From Rhodococcus pyridinivorans (GTDB taxonomy: Bacteria; Actinomycetota; Actinomycetes; Mycobacteriales; Mycobacteriaceae), in assembly GCF_900105195.1 (NCBI RefSeq), contig NZ_FNRX01000002.1:3596001-3660000 (forward strand): a stretch of 64,000 bases of DNA, given 5' to 3'. Shown here piece after piece: positions 30,747-39,256 of this stretch (positions are counted from its first letter, which is position 1; each line of letters begins with the position of its first letter). Under the pieces are notes generated by a model that saw nothing but the letters and a program-made list of their open reading frames with translations, was not told where the DNA came from and made no database searches. A program made the translations under genes and the position numbers.

Positions 30747-32051
30747 ATGGACTCCGGCAAGCCTACGCGCGAACCACACGGCGACGCCGCGACGGCTCAG
30801 CCTCCGGGCAGCTTCCGCTGGCTCCTCGTGGCCGGGGGTCTGTTGCTGCAGTTCTCGATCGGCGCGGTCTACGCGTGGTCGGTCTTCGGCGGAGCCCTCG
30901 AGAGCGCCGACTCCTGGCAACTGAGCACGGTCCGGGCCTCACTGCCGTTCACCGTGACCATCGGCATGATCTTCATCGGCACCTATCTCGGTGGCCGACT
31001 GCAGGATCTGAAAGGTCCCCGAGTCGTCGCGTTGATCGGCGGCATCATCTATGCGCTCGGCATCCTCCTCGCCTCCTTCACCGACGGAGCCGAGGACTAC
31101 TGGCTGCTCATCCTCGGGTACGGCATCATCAGCGGTTTCGGGCTGGGCTTCGCGTACATCGTCCCGATCGCCATGCTGCAGAAGTGGTTCCCCGACAAGA
31201 CCGGTCTCATCACCGGACTCGCTGTGGGCGGTTTCGGGTTCGGCGCCGTGCTCACCTCGCCGGTCGCGCAGTGGCTCATCGACCGGAATCCGGACGACCC
31301 CACGAGCGCCTTCCTGCCTTTGGGTATCGCCTACCTCGTGATGTCGCTGGCCGGTGCGGCACTCTTCCGCAACCCGCCCGAGGGGTACACCGTGCCGGGC
31401 TTCGACCCCGTCGGCCGCGACGGCAGCGGAGCGGACCGCGGCAAGGAGTACACCCAGAACGAGGCCCTCCGCACGCCCCAGTGGTACCTCCTGACCGCCA
31501 TCCTCACCCTGTGCGTGACCGCCGGCATCTCCCTGATCTCGCAGGCGAAGCCGAGTGCGTCCGACATCGCCGGTTTCAGCACCTCCGGCGCGGCGGCACT
31601 CGTGGGCGTGCTCGCGATCTTCAACGGCGCCGGCCGGATCGTGTGGGCGGCGATCTCCGACCATATCGGCCGGATGAAGACCTTCACCGCACTGCTCGTG
31701 CTGCAGGGCGTGTGCCTGATCGTGCTGCCGCATGCCACCGGCGTGGTGCTGTTCTCGGTCCTGGCCGCGATCATCTATCTCTGCTACGGCGGCGCATTCG
31801 GCACCATGCCCGCCACCGCCGGCGACTTCTTCGGGGTCCGCAACGCCGGCGCCATCTACGGCCTGATGCTCATCGGGTGGAGCATCGGCGGCATCATCGG
31901 CCCGATCATCGCGTCTACGCTCCTCGGCGACGACAAGGCCTATACCCTCGCCTACACCACCATCGGCATCATCGCGCTCGTATCGGTCGTGCTCACGATG
32001 ATCACGAAGGTACCCGCGGCACGCCGGGAGTCGGCCTCGGCCCGGTCCTGA
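30747..32051 (+). CDS. OFA-family MFS transporter (oxalate/formate antiporter type)
   Basis: A 434-residue major facilitator protein with twelve predicted membrane helices. The first helix block GAVYAWSVFGGAL and the loop GTYLGGRLQDLKGPR are typical of the oxalate:formate antiporter (OFA) family; the second half repeats the MFS pattern (WAAISDHIGRMKTF). It begins 33 bases after the NrfD gene on the same strand, with GACGAAGGAG upstream of the ATG, so it is probably part of the formate operon and may import formate or exchange it. The actual substrate cannot be read from sequence. Confidence 0.85.
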   Translation: MDSGKPTREPHGDAATAQPPGSFRWLLVAGGLLLQFSIGAVYAWSVFGGALESADSWQLSTVRASLPFTVTIGMIFIGTYLGGRLQDLKGPRVVALIGGIIYALGILLASFTDGAEDYWLLILGYGIISGFGLGFAYIVPIAMLQKWFPDKTGLITGLAVGGFGFGAVLTSPVAQWLIDRNPDDPTSAFLPLGIAYLVMSLAGAALFRNPPEGYTVPGFDPVGRDGSGADRGKEYTQNEALRTPQWYLLTAILTLCVTAGISLISQAKPSASDIAGFSTSGAAALVGVLAIFNGAGRIVWAAISDHIGRMKTFTALLVLQGVCLIVLPHATGVVLFSVLAAIIYLCYGGAFGTMPATAGDFFGVRNAGAIYGLMLIGWSIGGIIGPIIASTLLGDDKAYTLAYTTIGIIALVSVVLTMITKVPAARRESASARS

Positions 32052-32073
32052 TCCGGAGCGCCGCCCTGCTCGC

Positions 32074-32505
32074 TCACACTCGGGGCGCTTCGTGGGTGTG
32101 CAACCACGAGACGACCTGCGTGCGGGAGTGCACGCCGAGTGTGTCGAGGATCCGTTCCAGGGCACCGTTCGCCGCGTCGACTGCAGAGCCGAGGCGCCCG
32201 AGATGGAAATGGGCGAGCCCCGAGAGCCACAGCGCAGAGGCCTTGTTCCACCGCTCGCCGTGCTGGCCCGCCATCTCGACGACACGAGCACACGCCTTCA
32301 GGGCGTCGTCGCGTCGTCCGTCGTAGGTCTGCGCCATCGCCAGCTGGAACAGCCAGGTCAGCTGGGCGGCGTGGTGGCCGTGCGCACGATGCACCCGGGC
32401 CGCACGGAGGTAGAGGCCGATCGCCTCGGCCGTCGCCCCGCAGAACAGTGCGTGCAGAGCGCTCCAGTGCGCGACGAGGTGGCCGGGTCCGTCACCCCGC
32501 ACCAC
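32074..32505 (-). pseudogene. Remnant of a LuxR-family ATPase regulator (LAL type)
   Basis: The 143-residue frame begins inside a TPR-like helical region (AHWSALHALF, LFQLAMAQTYDGRRDDALKAC, ASALWLSGLAHFHLGR) and then passes abruptly to DTLGVHSRTQVVSWLH, which is the very end of a LuxR-type helix-turn-helix domain. Full-length relatives have hundreds of residues of ATPase and TPR sequence plus a complete HTH. Here the front is missing, the reading frame merging into the 3' end of the neighbouring small gene, and the middle of the HTH is deleted. It is best read as a decayed regulator. What it once controlled is unknown. Confidence 0.7.
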
Positions 32506-32552
32506 CTCGAGCGTCCCCGCGCGGTAGGAACTCGATCCGCCCTTCCGATCCG

Positions 32553-32795
32553 CTACTCCGCGGGAGGGGCCGAGCGACGATCCGACGTCGCCGGCCCTTC
32601 TCCGCGTTCCTCGTCGTCGCGCGCCGCGCGGGCGGCCTCGCGCATCTCGATCGCGTCGGTGATCAACTCACCGATCTCGCGGGTGACGTCGCGGACTGCT
32701 CCGGTGATGATCCCCGCGATCGCGCCGACGTGGGTGGCCGCCGACTCGGTGACCTCCTGGATCGTGTCCTTGTTACGCTCGAATCTTCCCACCAT
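32553..32795 (-). CDS. Small hypothetical protein downstream of the desaturase
   Basis: An 80-residue protein with one mildly hydrophobic central segment (ATHVGAIAGIITGAV) and a charged, acidic C-terminus. I do not recognise a named family. The start is the ATG at 32795, within the last 23 bases of the desaturase gene, so the two are translationally coupled and probably serve the same membrane process. A longer in-frame start at 32837 is less likely because it deepens the overlap. Confidence 0.6.
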   Translation of the reverse strand: MVGRFERNKDTIQEVTESAATHVGAIAGIITGAVRDVTREIGELITDAIEMREAARAARDDEERGEGPATSDRRSAPPAE

Positions 32796-34029
32796 GTTCG
32801 ACCCCCTCGATCGTGTCGTCCGCGAGGGTACCCGCATCGTCGAGCGGGCGATCGGTGGAGCGGTGACGTTCGATGATCACCCGCGACTCGGGTTCGGGCG
32901 CGAACCAGCCGGGAGGGAGAGCAAGCGTGAAGATCTTCTTCCACACCGACGTCACCTGGGCGGTGAAGCCACCGGTGTTGTACGGAAGTCCGTGCTTCTC
33001 GCACAGTTCCCTGACCTTCGGCGCGAGCTCCGGATAGCGGTGCGCCGGCAGGTCGGGGAACAGGTGGTGCTCGATCTGGTGCGACAGGTTGCCCGACATG
33101 ATGTGGAACAACGGCGACCCGGTGATGTTCGCGCTGCCCAGCATCTGCCGGACGTACCACTCACCACGGGTCTCCTCGGCGGTCTCCTCCTCCGTGAAGG
33201 ACTGCACGCCGGACGGGAAGTGGCCGCAGAAGATGATCGAGTACGCCCACACGTTGCGCACCAGATTGGCGGTCGCGTTGCCGAGCAGCGTCGGGAAGAA
33301 CATCGGTCCGCTCAGCAGCGGGAAGGCGATGTAGTCCTTGATCACCTGACGGCGCGCCTTGCGCCACCAGCCTTTCGCGATCGGGATCACGTCGCGCCAC
33401 GAGCGTTTCCCGGCGACGATCCGGTCGACCTCCGCGTCGTGCATCATCACGCCCCACTCGAACAGCAGCATGAGGGCGGTCGCGTAGACCGGGTTGCCGA
33501 GATAGTAGGGATGCCACTTCTGGGCCGGGTCCATGCGCAGGATCCCGTATCCTATGTCGCGGTCCTGACCGAGGATGTTGGTGTAGGTGTGGTGCACGTA
33601 GTTGTGCGAGTGCCGCCACTGGTCCGACGGGCACACCGTGTCCCATTCGAAGACACGGGAATTCAGCGACGGCTCGCGCATCCAGTCGTATTGACCGTGC
33701 ATGACGTTGTGCCCGATCTCCATGTTGTCGAGGATCTTCGACACGCTCAGCGCCGCGACACCGGCGACCCATGCGGGCGGGAGGAATCCGACGAAGAGCA
33801 GACCGCGACCGGCGATCTCGAATCCGCGCTGCGCCCTGATGATCCGGTAGAGATACTCACGGTCCTCGTCACCGAGGGATGCGAGCGTCTGCTCCCGCAG
33901 TGCGTCGAGTTCGCGGCCGATCTCCTCGACACTGTCGTGGTCGAGGACGAGCGGTTCGTTCCCGACCGAAGAGCTGCGGCCGGACAGGAAGGGCAGGAAG
34001 GGAACGGTGGGTAGGGACAATCCGAACAT
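32773..34029 (-). CDS. Membrane fatty-acyl-CoA desaturase, DesA3-like
   Basis: A 418-residue di-iron membrane desaturase. Three histidine boxes are visible: HNVMHG, HSHNYVHH and QIEHH(LFP), the fatty acid desaturase type 1 pattern, with hydrophobic segments between them. In mycobacteria the homologous DesA3 makes oleoyl-CoA from stearoyl-CoA with electrons from the adjacent reductase (the Rv3229c-Rv3230c pair). Here the reductase is the next gene upstream, 42 bases away on the same strand. ATG 34029 is chosen; an alternative lies four codons upstream. Expression probably answers to the FabR/DesT-like protein encoded divergently at 35345. Confidence 0.92.
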   Translation of the reverse strand: MFGLSLPTVPFLPFLSGRSSSVGNEPLVLDHDSVEEIGRELDALREQTLASLGDEDREYLYRIIRAQRGFEIAGRGLLFVGFLPPAWVAGVAALSVSKILDNMEIGHNVMHGQYDWMREPSLNSRVFEWDTVCPSDQWRHSHNYVHHTYTNILGQDRDIGYGILRMDPAQKWHPYYLGNPVYATALMLLFEWGVMMHDAEVDRIVAGKRSWRDVIPIAKGWWRKARRQVIKDYIAFPLLSGPMFFPTLLGNATANLVRNVWAYSIIFCGHFPSGVQSFTEEETAEETRGEWYVRQMLGSANITGSPLFHIMSGNLSHQIEHHLFPDLPAHRYPELAPKVRELCEKHGLPYNTGGFTAQVTSVWKKIFTLALPPGWFAPEPESRVIIERHRSTDRPLDDAGTLADDTIEGVEHGGKIRA

Positions 34030-34071
34030 GATGTCCTCCAATGATTTCGGTGGTGTCGCCGGACGGCCGGT

Positions 34072-35190
34072 TCAGAGTTCGACGGCGACGTCGCCGACCG
34101 GGGCGTTGACACAGATCTGGATGCGGCGGCCCGGTTCCGAATCGACGTCGCCGGTACGCACGTCGCGCGTGCACCCCGACAGCCGGACGGCGGTGCAGCT
34201 GTGGCAGATGCCCATGCGGCATCCGTGTTCGGGCGTGAGACCGGCCGCTTCGGCCTGTTCGAGCAGCGTCGACCCCGTGTTCTGGGCAACCACGCCGGAT
34301 TCGGCGAAGGAGATCTCGCCGCCGGCATCGTCCGTCGACACGACCGGTGGCGCGAGGACGAATTCCTCGGTGTTCACCATGGTCTCGGCGCCCCGCTCGG
34401 CGTAGACCTCGCGGATCCTCGCGACCATCTCCGCCGGACCGCACACGAAGGTGGGCGTGTCGGCGTACCAGGGTGCGACGGCCGCGAGGTGGCTGCGGTC
34501 GAACCGACCCTGCAGCAGCCCGTCGTCGGAGCGGGTGTGCGCGTGGACGATCTCGATGTTGGGTCGGTCGGCAAGAGCGTCGAGTTCGGCGCGGCGCGGA
34601 ACATGCCCGGGGGTGCGGGTGTAGTAGAGCAGCACCGCGCACCCGTCGTACCCCTCGGCGACGAGACCGGACAGCATCGACAGCACGGGAGTCAGCCCGG
34701 AGCCCGCGGCGACGAACAGCAGACGTCGGGGGCGTGGGCTCGGCAGCACGAACTCGCCTGCGGGAGAACCGAGTTCGATGACGTCTCCGACCTGCGCTCG
34801 GTCGTGGAGGTGGCGTGAGACGGTACCCTCGGGATGCCTGCCGATGGTGAACCGCAGGTCGGGCCGGCGCTTCGACTCCGCTTCGACGAGCGTCGGCGAG
34901 TAGCAGCGCGTATGCCGCACACCGTCGACACGCACCGACACGGTCACGTACTGCCCGGGTAGGGGTCGGCACGGCTGCGCGGGGCGCACCGTGATCGTGA
35001 GCGAGTCGGTGGCGCTTCGGTCCACATCTGTAATCCGGGCATAGTTCGCCGACGTGACGAGAAGCGGGTCGGCGAGTTCCAGGTAGCGGTCCGGGTGATG
35101 CGGGTAGGACAGCACTCCGAGTGCCTCTACCAGCAATTTTCGCAACGAACCCGAGCGCCGGACGGGCGTCGGACGGGCGCGCACGATCAT
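34072..35190 (-). CDS. Ferredoxin-type oxidoreductase, electron donor to the desaturase
   Basis: A 372-residue flavoprotein reductase with a C-terminal [2Fe-2S] domain, resembling Rv3230c. The FAD-binding region contains RCYSPT (R-x-Y-S type), the NAD(P)-binding region AAGSGLTPVLSML, and the C-terminus a plant-type ferredoxin cluster CRMGICHSC with a later CV. It transfers electrons from NADPH to the desaturase downstream. The ATG at 35190 has AAAGGCGG upstream; an in-frame start 26 codons earlier would run over the candidate operator and is not favoured. Confidence 0.9.
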   Translation of the reverse strand: MIVRARPTPVRRSGSLRKLLVEALGVLSYPHHPDRYLELADPLLVTSANYARITDVDRSATDSLTITVRPAQPCRPLPGQYVTVSVRVDGVRHTRCYSPTLVEAESKRRPDLRFTIGRHPEGTVSRHLHDRAQVGDVIELGSPAGEFVLPSPRPRRLLFVAAGSGLTPVLSMLSGLVAEGYDGCAVLLYYTRTPGHVPRRAELDALADRPNIEIVHAHTRSDDGLLQGRFDRSHLAAVAPWYADTPTFVCGPAEMVARIREVYAERGAETMVNTEEFVLAPPVVSTDDAGGEISFAESGVVAQNTGSTLLEQAEAAGLTPEHGCRMGICHSCTAVRLSGCTRDVRTGDVDSEPGRRIQICVNAPVGDVAVEL

Positions 35191-35223
35191 GTCTGTCCGC
35201 CTTTCGGTAGACCTCTGCGTGCT

Positions 35224-35243
35224 CAGTGAACGAATGTGCACTG
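35224..35243. promoter_or_regulatory. Candidate FabR/DesT-type operator
   Basis: The palindrome CAGTGAAC-GAAT-GTGCACTG lies between the divergent reductase and TetR starts. The arms match except at one position on each side (CAGTGnAC / GTnCACTG), a form like the AGTGAAC-type boxes reported for FabR and DesT regulators. Its place suggests control of the desaturase operon and of the regulator itself. Confidence 0.6.
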
Positions 35244-35344
35244 AAATCAGTGTGACAGCCGGACACACCCGCCTGTCAACCCCGATGTGACTGCTGACAC
35301 AGATGTACGGACACCGCTGGGAACGTCATGCCTAGACTCAGGGG

Positions 35345-35998
35345 GTGTCCACCGCTTCCGCACCTCCGCCGACCACACGCGCCGAACGCAAGGAACGCAC
35401 ACGTCAGGCGCTGCTCGACGCCGCCCTCGACCTGTCCGCCGACCGGGGACTCGGCGGGCTGAGTCTGAGGGAGGTGGCCCGTCACGCGGGCATCGTGCCC
35501 ACCGCGTTCTACCGGCACTTCTCGTCCATGGACGAGCTCGGCGTCACCCTTGCGGCGGACACGATGCGGGTACTTCGGCGCCTGCTGCGCGACGCGCGTC
35601 GCACGCCCGGTCCGGCAGGTGCGCGGCAATCGCTCGACGTGCTGGTCCAACAGGTACGGGCACACAAGGCGGCTTTCCGGTTCCTGGCACGCGAACGCCA
35701 CGGCGGCGTTCCCGAGGTCGCCGCCGCGATCTCCGTCGAACTGCGCCTGCTGACCAGCGAGCTCGCCGCCGACCTGGGCCGCTCCCCGGGCCTCGAGGAC
35801 TGGGAGTTCGACGATCTCGAGATGGCCGCCGATCTGCTGGTCACCGCGATGCTCGATTTCGTCCTCGACCTGCTCGCCGTCGAACGTCCCGGCAGTGCGC
35901 AGGAATCGGAGGTGGTCACGCGCGCGGAGAAACAGATGCGTCTGATCCTGCTGGGCGCGGCGGCGTGGCGGCCGCGACAGACGTCGAACGACCGGTGA
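35345..35998 (+). CDS. TetR regulator, FabR/DesT-like
   Basis: A 217-residue TetR-family repressor. The DNA-binding domain (residues about 14-65) includes SLREVARHAGIVPTAFYRHF and SMDELGVTL, which closely resemble E. coli FabR and Pseudomonas DesT; those proteins sense the ratio of saturated to unsaturated acyl-CoA and adjust desaturation. The middle region FRFLARERHGG also follows FabR. It is divergent from the reductase-desaturase operon with a palindrome between them. The GTG start follows AGGGGG closely. The effector assignment is inferred from homology and context, not seen directly. Confidence 0.8.
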   Translation: MSTASAPPPTTRAERKERTRQALLDAALDLSADRGLGGLSLREVARHAGIVPTAFYRHFSSMDELGVTLAADTMRVLRRLLRDARRTPGPAGARQSLDVLVQQVRAHKAAFRFLARERHGGVPEVAAAISVELRLLTSELAADLGRSPGLEDWEFDDLEMAADLLVTAMLDFVLDLLAVERPGSAQESEVVTRAEKQMRLILLGAAAWRPRQTSNDR

Positions 35999-36076
35999 CG
36001 GGTCGGCTCGACGCCGGTTCGTCGCGGTGGCCAGGAAATCCTGTCGCAGACACTCCTCTTCCGTAACGTGGTTCCC

Positions 36077-36910
36077 ATGGCATCGACCGAACCCGCCACC
36101 TACGACGACCTGACCTTCGACGTGCGCGTGGCGGGTCCGAGGGACGGCCCACCCGTCGTGCTCCTGCACGGCTTCCCCGAGACATCACGCAGCTGGACGC
36201 CGGTGGCGCGCCTGCTCGTCGAGCGCGGTTTCCGCGTGATCGCCCCCGACCAGCGCGGGTACTCCCCCGGTGCCCGGCCGAACGGCGTCGAGCACTACGC
36301 GGTGCCGGCGCTCGCCGGTGATGTCCTCGGCCTGCTCGACGAGTTCGGGCTCGATCGCGTCCACCTCGTCGGACACGACTGGGGCGCCGCTGTGGCGTGG
36401 TACTTCGCCGCCCACAATCCCGATCGCGTCTCGGCGTTGACCGCGGTCTCGGTCCCCCACCTCGCCGCCTACGGCTGGGCGTTGCGGGAGGACGCCGACC
36501 AGCGCGAACGCTCCTCCTACATCGGTCTCTTCCGCGAGGAAGGCAAGGCGGAGACCCTGCTCCTCGCCGATGACGCGCGGCGCCTGCGGGCGATGTTCAC
36601 CTCCGCAGTCGACCACGACTCGGTCGACCACTACGTCTCCGCCCTGTCCGCGCCGGGCGCTCTCACCGCCGCCCTGAACTGGTATCGCGCCATGACGCGG
36701 GATCTCGATTCGACTCCCCCGGTCCGCGTCCCGACGACCTACATCTGGAGCACCGCCGACATCGCGATCGGCCGCGCCGGCGCCGAACGCTGCGGCGAAT
36801 TCGTCGACGCCGAGTACGACTTCGTGGTCCTGCCCGACGTCTCGCACTGGATTCCGGAGGAAGCGCCGGCCGAGATCGCGAACGCAATCTCGCGGCGACG
36901 GAACGGCTGA
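36077..36910 (+). CDS. Alpha/beta hydrolase, epoxide-hydrolase-like
   Basis: A 277-residue hydrolase. HGFPETSRSW is the oxyanion-hole segment and GHDWGAA presents an aspartate nucleophile (Asp101), as in epoxide hydrolases and haloalkane dehalogenases rather than serine esterases. The catalytic His is probably in DVSHWIPEE near the C-terminus. No signal peptide is seen. It is 78 bases downstream of the TetR gene on the same strand and may be read from its transcript, but a link to lipid metabolism is only suggested by position. ATG 36077 is preferred over a GTG three codons upstream. Confidence 0.82.
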   Translation: MASTEPATYDDLTFDVRVAGPRDGPPVVLLHGFPETSRSWTPVARLLVERGFRVIAPDQRGYSPGARPNGVEHYAVPALAGDVLGLLDEFGLDRVHLVGHDWGAAVAWYFAAHNPDRVSALTAVSVPHLAAYGWALREDADQRERSSYIGLFREEGKAETLLLADDARRLRAMFTSAVDHDSVDHYVSALSAPGALTAALNWYRAMTRDLDSTPPVRVPTTYIWSTADIAIGRAGAERCGEFVDAEYDFVVLPDVSHWIPEEAPAEIANAISRRRNG

Positions 36911-36949
36911 GAGTCCACCGACCGTGGCTTCCGGCCGCTGCAGCTTCGG

Positions 36950-37329
36950 TCAGCCCACCACCGGGGCGAGCAGCACCTCGAGTTCGGCGACGACCGCATC
37001 GAGCGGAGCCGGACTGCGTTGCGCCGGGGCCGCGACCAGCGCGCCCTCCAGGGCGGCGATGACCAGGCTCGCCAACGACCGGCACGCTCTGCACCGACGC
37101 CGGCGGCCGTCAGCGACCGCTCGATCCGGGTGGTTGCCCGGTCCGTCGTCTCTTCGACGAGTTGCGCCTTACCGCCGGGAAAGTGGTGGTAGATCGAGCC
37201 GCGCGGCGCCCCGCTGTTCTCGAGCACGTCCCGGAACGACGTGGCCGCGACACTTCGTTCGCTCATCAGCGCGATCGCGCCGGCGATCATCGCCGCGCGC
37301 GGTCCGTCCCGCCGTTCTGCAGCGATCAC
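36950..37329 (-). pseudogene. Broken TetR-family regulator gene
   Basis: From a GTG at 37329 behind GGAGGAACG, the frame encodes a normal TetR DNA-binding domain (FRDVLENSGAPRGSIYHHFPGGKAQLV). It then jumps to a C-terminal segment that continues only in another frame (SLASLVIAALEGAL ... stop at 36950). About 60 residues expected in the middle are missing and there is a frame change near 37080. The combination of deletion and frameshift makes a functional repressor unlikely. It is divergent from the thioesterase at 37426, which it probably once controlled. Confidence 0.8.
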
Positions 37330-37358
37330 CCGTTCCTCCGGCAGTGGTGGTGGTCCCC

Positions 37359-37373
37359 CATACTCTGTGTATG
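37359..37373. promoter_or_regulatory. Inverted repeat between the TetR pseudogene and thioesterase
   Basis: CATAC-TCTGT-GTATG is a perfect five-base inverted repeat midway between the divergent starts at 37329 and 37426, where a TetR operator is expected. With the repressor gene broken, the site may now be unoccupied. Confidence 0.5.
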
Positions 37374-37425
37374 TTGTCGTACGGATCCGATCCTGCGCGA
37401 CACCATCTTCCGAGGAGACCCTGCC

Positions 37426-38247
37426 ATGACCGACGTCTCGGTGACCACTCACGTCTTCGACGCTGCCGTCGACCTGTTCGAGGTCCGGGACGATCGCACC
37501 GAAGGGCACACGCACCCCGCCTACGCGAACATGGTCGGCCCGTTCGGCGGTATCACGGCCGCGACTCTCCTCCGCGCGGTCGAACGACACCCGGACGTCC
37601 TCGGCATGCCGCTGTCCCTGACGATCAACTACGCCGGCCCCATCGCCGACGGACCGTTCGACATCGCGGTGCGCCCGGTGCGCACGAACCGGACCACCCA
37701 GCACTGGTCGATCGAACTGTCGCAGGGCGGCGAGGTCGCCACCACCGCAACGGCCGTCTTCGGTCTCCGTCGCCCCACCTGGTCGTCGACCGAACTGCAG
37801 GCGCCGGCCGCCCCGGCACCCGACTCGCTCGAGCCGACACCGCTGCCCGACTTCATCGCGTGGGCACGCAACTACGAGATGCGGTACATCGCAGGAGTCG
37901 TTCCCGAGGAGGGCAGCGCGGAGGTCGCCGACTCCACGTCGACGCTGTGGGTCCGCGACGTCCCGTCGCGCCCGCTCGACTTCGCCTCGCTCACCGCGAT
38001 GTGCGACATCTTCTACCCCCGGGCATTCCTGCGTCTGGGTCGGGTGCTGCCGGCCGGCACGGTCTCGATGACCGTCTACTTCCACGCGGACCCGGAGACC
38101 GTTGCCGCGCAATCCGACAGCCCCGTGCTCGCGACCGCACGTGCGAATCGGTTCGAACAGGGCTTCTTCGACCAGAGCGCACAACTGTGGGGTCGCGACG
38201 GCGTTCTGCTCGCGACCTCGCACCAGATCGTCTACTTCAAGGCATGA
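37426..38247 (+). CDS. TesB-like acyl-CoA thioesterase
   Basis: A 273-residue protein with two hotdog repeats, as in acyl-CoA thioesterase II/TesB-like families. The N-terminal copy contains HPAYANMVGPFGGITAATLLRA and the C-terminal copy MCDIFYPRAFLRLG with a following MTVYFHAD. GAGGAG lies upstream of the ATG. The substrate is unknown; relatives act on medium- to long-chain acyl-CoA. The broken TetR gene opposite suggests it may now be expressed without its former repressor. Confidence 0.82.
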   Translation: MTDVSVTTHVFDAAVDLFEVRDDRTEGHTHPAYANMVGPFGGITAATLLRAVERHPDVLGMPLSLTINYAGPIADGPFDIAVRPVRTNRTTQHWSIELSQGGEVATTATAVFGLRRPTWSSTELQAPAAPAPDSLEPTPLPDFIAWARNYEMRYIAGVVPEEGSAEVADSTSTLWVRDVPSRPLDFASLTAMCDIFYPRAFLRLGRVLPAGTVSMTVYFHADPETVAAQSDSPVLATARANRFEQGFFDQSAQLWGRDGVLLATSHQIVYFKA

Positions 38248-38359
38248 GCGGGACGGTCGGTATTCGATCGACCCGACCGGTCGGCATTCGGCGCCCGTTC
38301 CGGTCACCGGCACACCTGTAGCCTCGGAAACATCCACCCACCGGATTGCGAGGTCCACT

Positions 38360-39250
38360 GTGACGATGCCGAGACTTCTCCGACGGTCGGGGGTCATCGC
38401 CTGCGCCGCAATCGCGTTCACGACCGTGGGCACGGTCGCCTGCGCCGACACGCAGGACATGCCCCCGGCCGCGGACTACGCGTCGTACGTCGCCCTGGGA
38501 GACTCGTTCACCTCCGGGCCCGGCATCCCGCCGCAGACCGACGGCGATCCGTGCGGGCGGTCGGCGAGCAACTACCCCACCCTCGTCGCGACCGATCTCG
38601 GTATCGAGGACTTCGTCGACGCGTCGTGCGGCGCCGCCACCTCACTCGACTTCGCGATGCCGCAGACCACCTTCCGCGGCGCGACGGTGCCACCGCAGTA
38701 CGACGCGCTGCGCCCCGACACCGAACTCGTCACTGTGGGTATCGGCGGCAACGACATCGGTCTCGTCCAGCTGGCGCTGGGATGCGTCAATCTCTCGGCG
38801 CCACCCGATGGCGCGTCGTGCGCGATCACGAACACCCCGGACGGCACCGACCGTGTCGACGCCGCCATCGACGCCTTCGCGCCCGTCTACACCACGGTGA
38901 TCGACGAGATCCGCCGGCGTTCCCCGGAGGCACGCATCGTGCTCGTCGGCTATCCCACCGGAATCCGCGACGGCGGGTGCTTCCCCGAGCAGCGGATCTG
39001 GCCCGACGACGCGACCTACCTGCAGGAGAAGATCGACCGGTTGAACACCGTCATGCGCGAGCAGGCCGAGGCCGCGGACGTGGACTACGTCGATCTGCGC
39101 GATTCGAGCCGCGACCACGACGTGTGCGCCGATCCGGAGACCCGGTGGATGGCCGGCCTGCAGCCGGCCGCCGGATCGATCCCGCTGCATCCGAACGCGG
39201 CCGGGCACCGCAACGCCGCCGACCAGGTGCTCGCCACGATCACCGACTGA
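38360..39250 (+). CDS. Secreted SGNH/GDSL hydrolase
   Basis: A 296-residue exported esterase. The N-terminus has a basic start and hydrophobic core ending at TVGTVACADT, a signal peptide with a possible but imperfect lipobox cysteine. SGNH block I is GDSFTSG (catalytic Ser), block III GGNDIG, and block V HPNAAGH with the catalytic His; several cysteines suggest disulfides. Family members hydrolyse lipids or other esters outside the cell. Start GTG 38360; an ATG two codons on is possible. It ends six bases from the convergent MFS gene, with no terminator visible between them. Confidence 0.88.
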   Translation: MTMPRLLRRSGVIACAAIAFTTVGTVACADTQDMPPAADYASYVALGDSFTSGPGIPPQTDGDPCGRSASNYPTLVATDLGIEDFVDASCGAATSLDFAMPQTTFRGATVPPQYDALRPDTELVTVGIGGNDIGLVQLALGCVNLSAPPDGASCAITNTPDGTDRVDAAIDAFAPVYTTVIDEIRRRSPEARIVLVGYPTGIRDGGCFPEQRIWPDDATYLQEKIDRLNTVMREQAEAADVDYVDLRDSSRDHDVCADPETRWMAGLQPAAGSIPLHPNAAGHRNAADQVLATITD

Positions 39251-39256
39251 GCCGGT

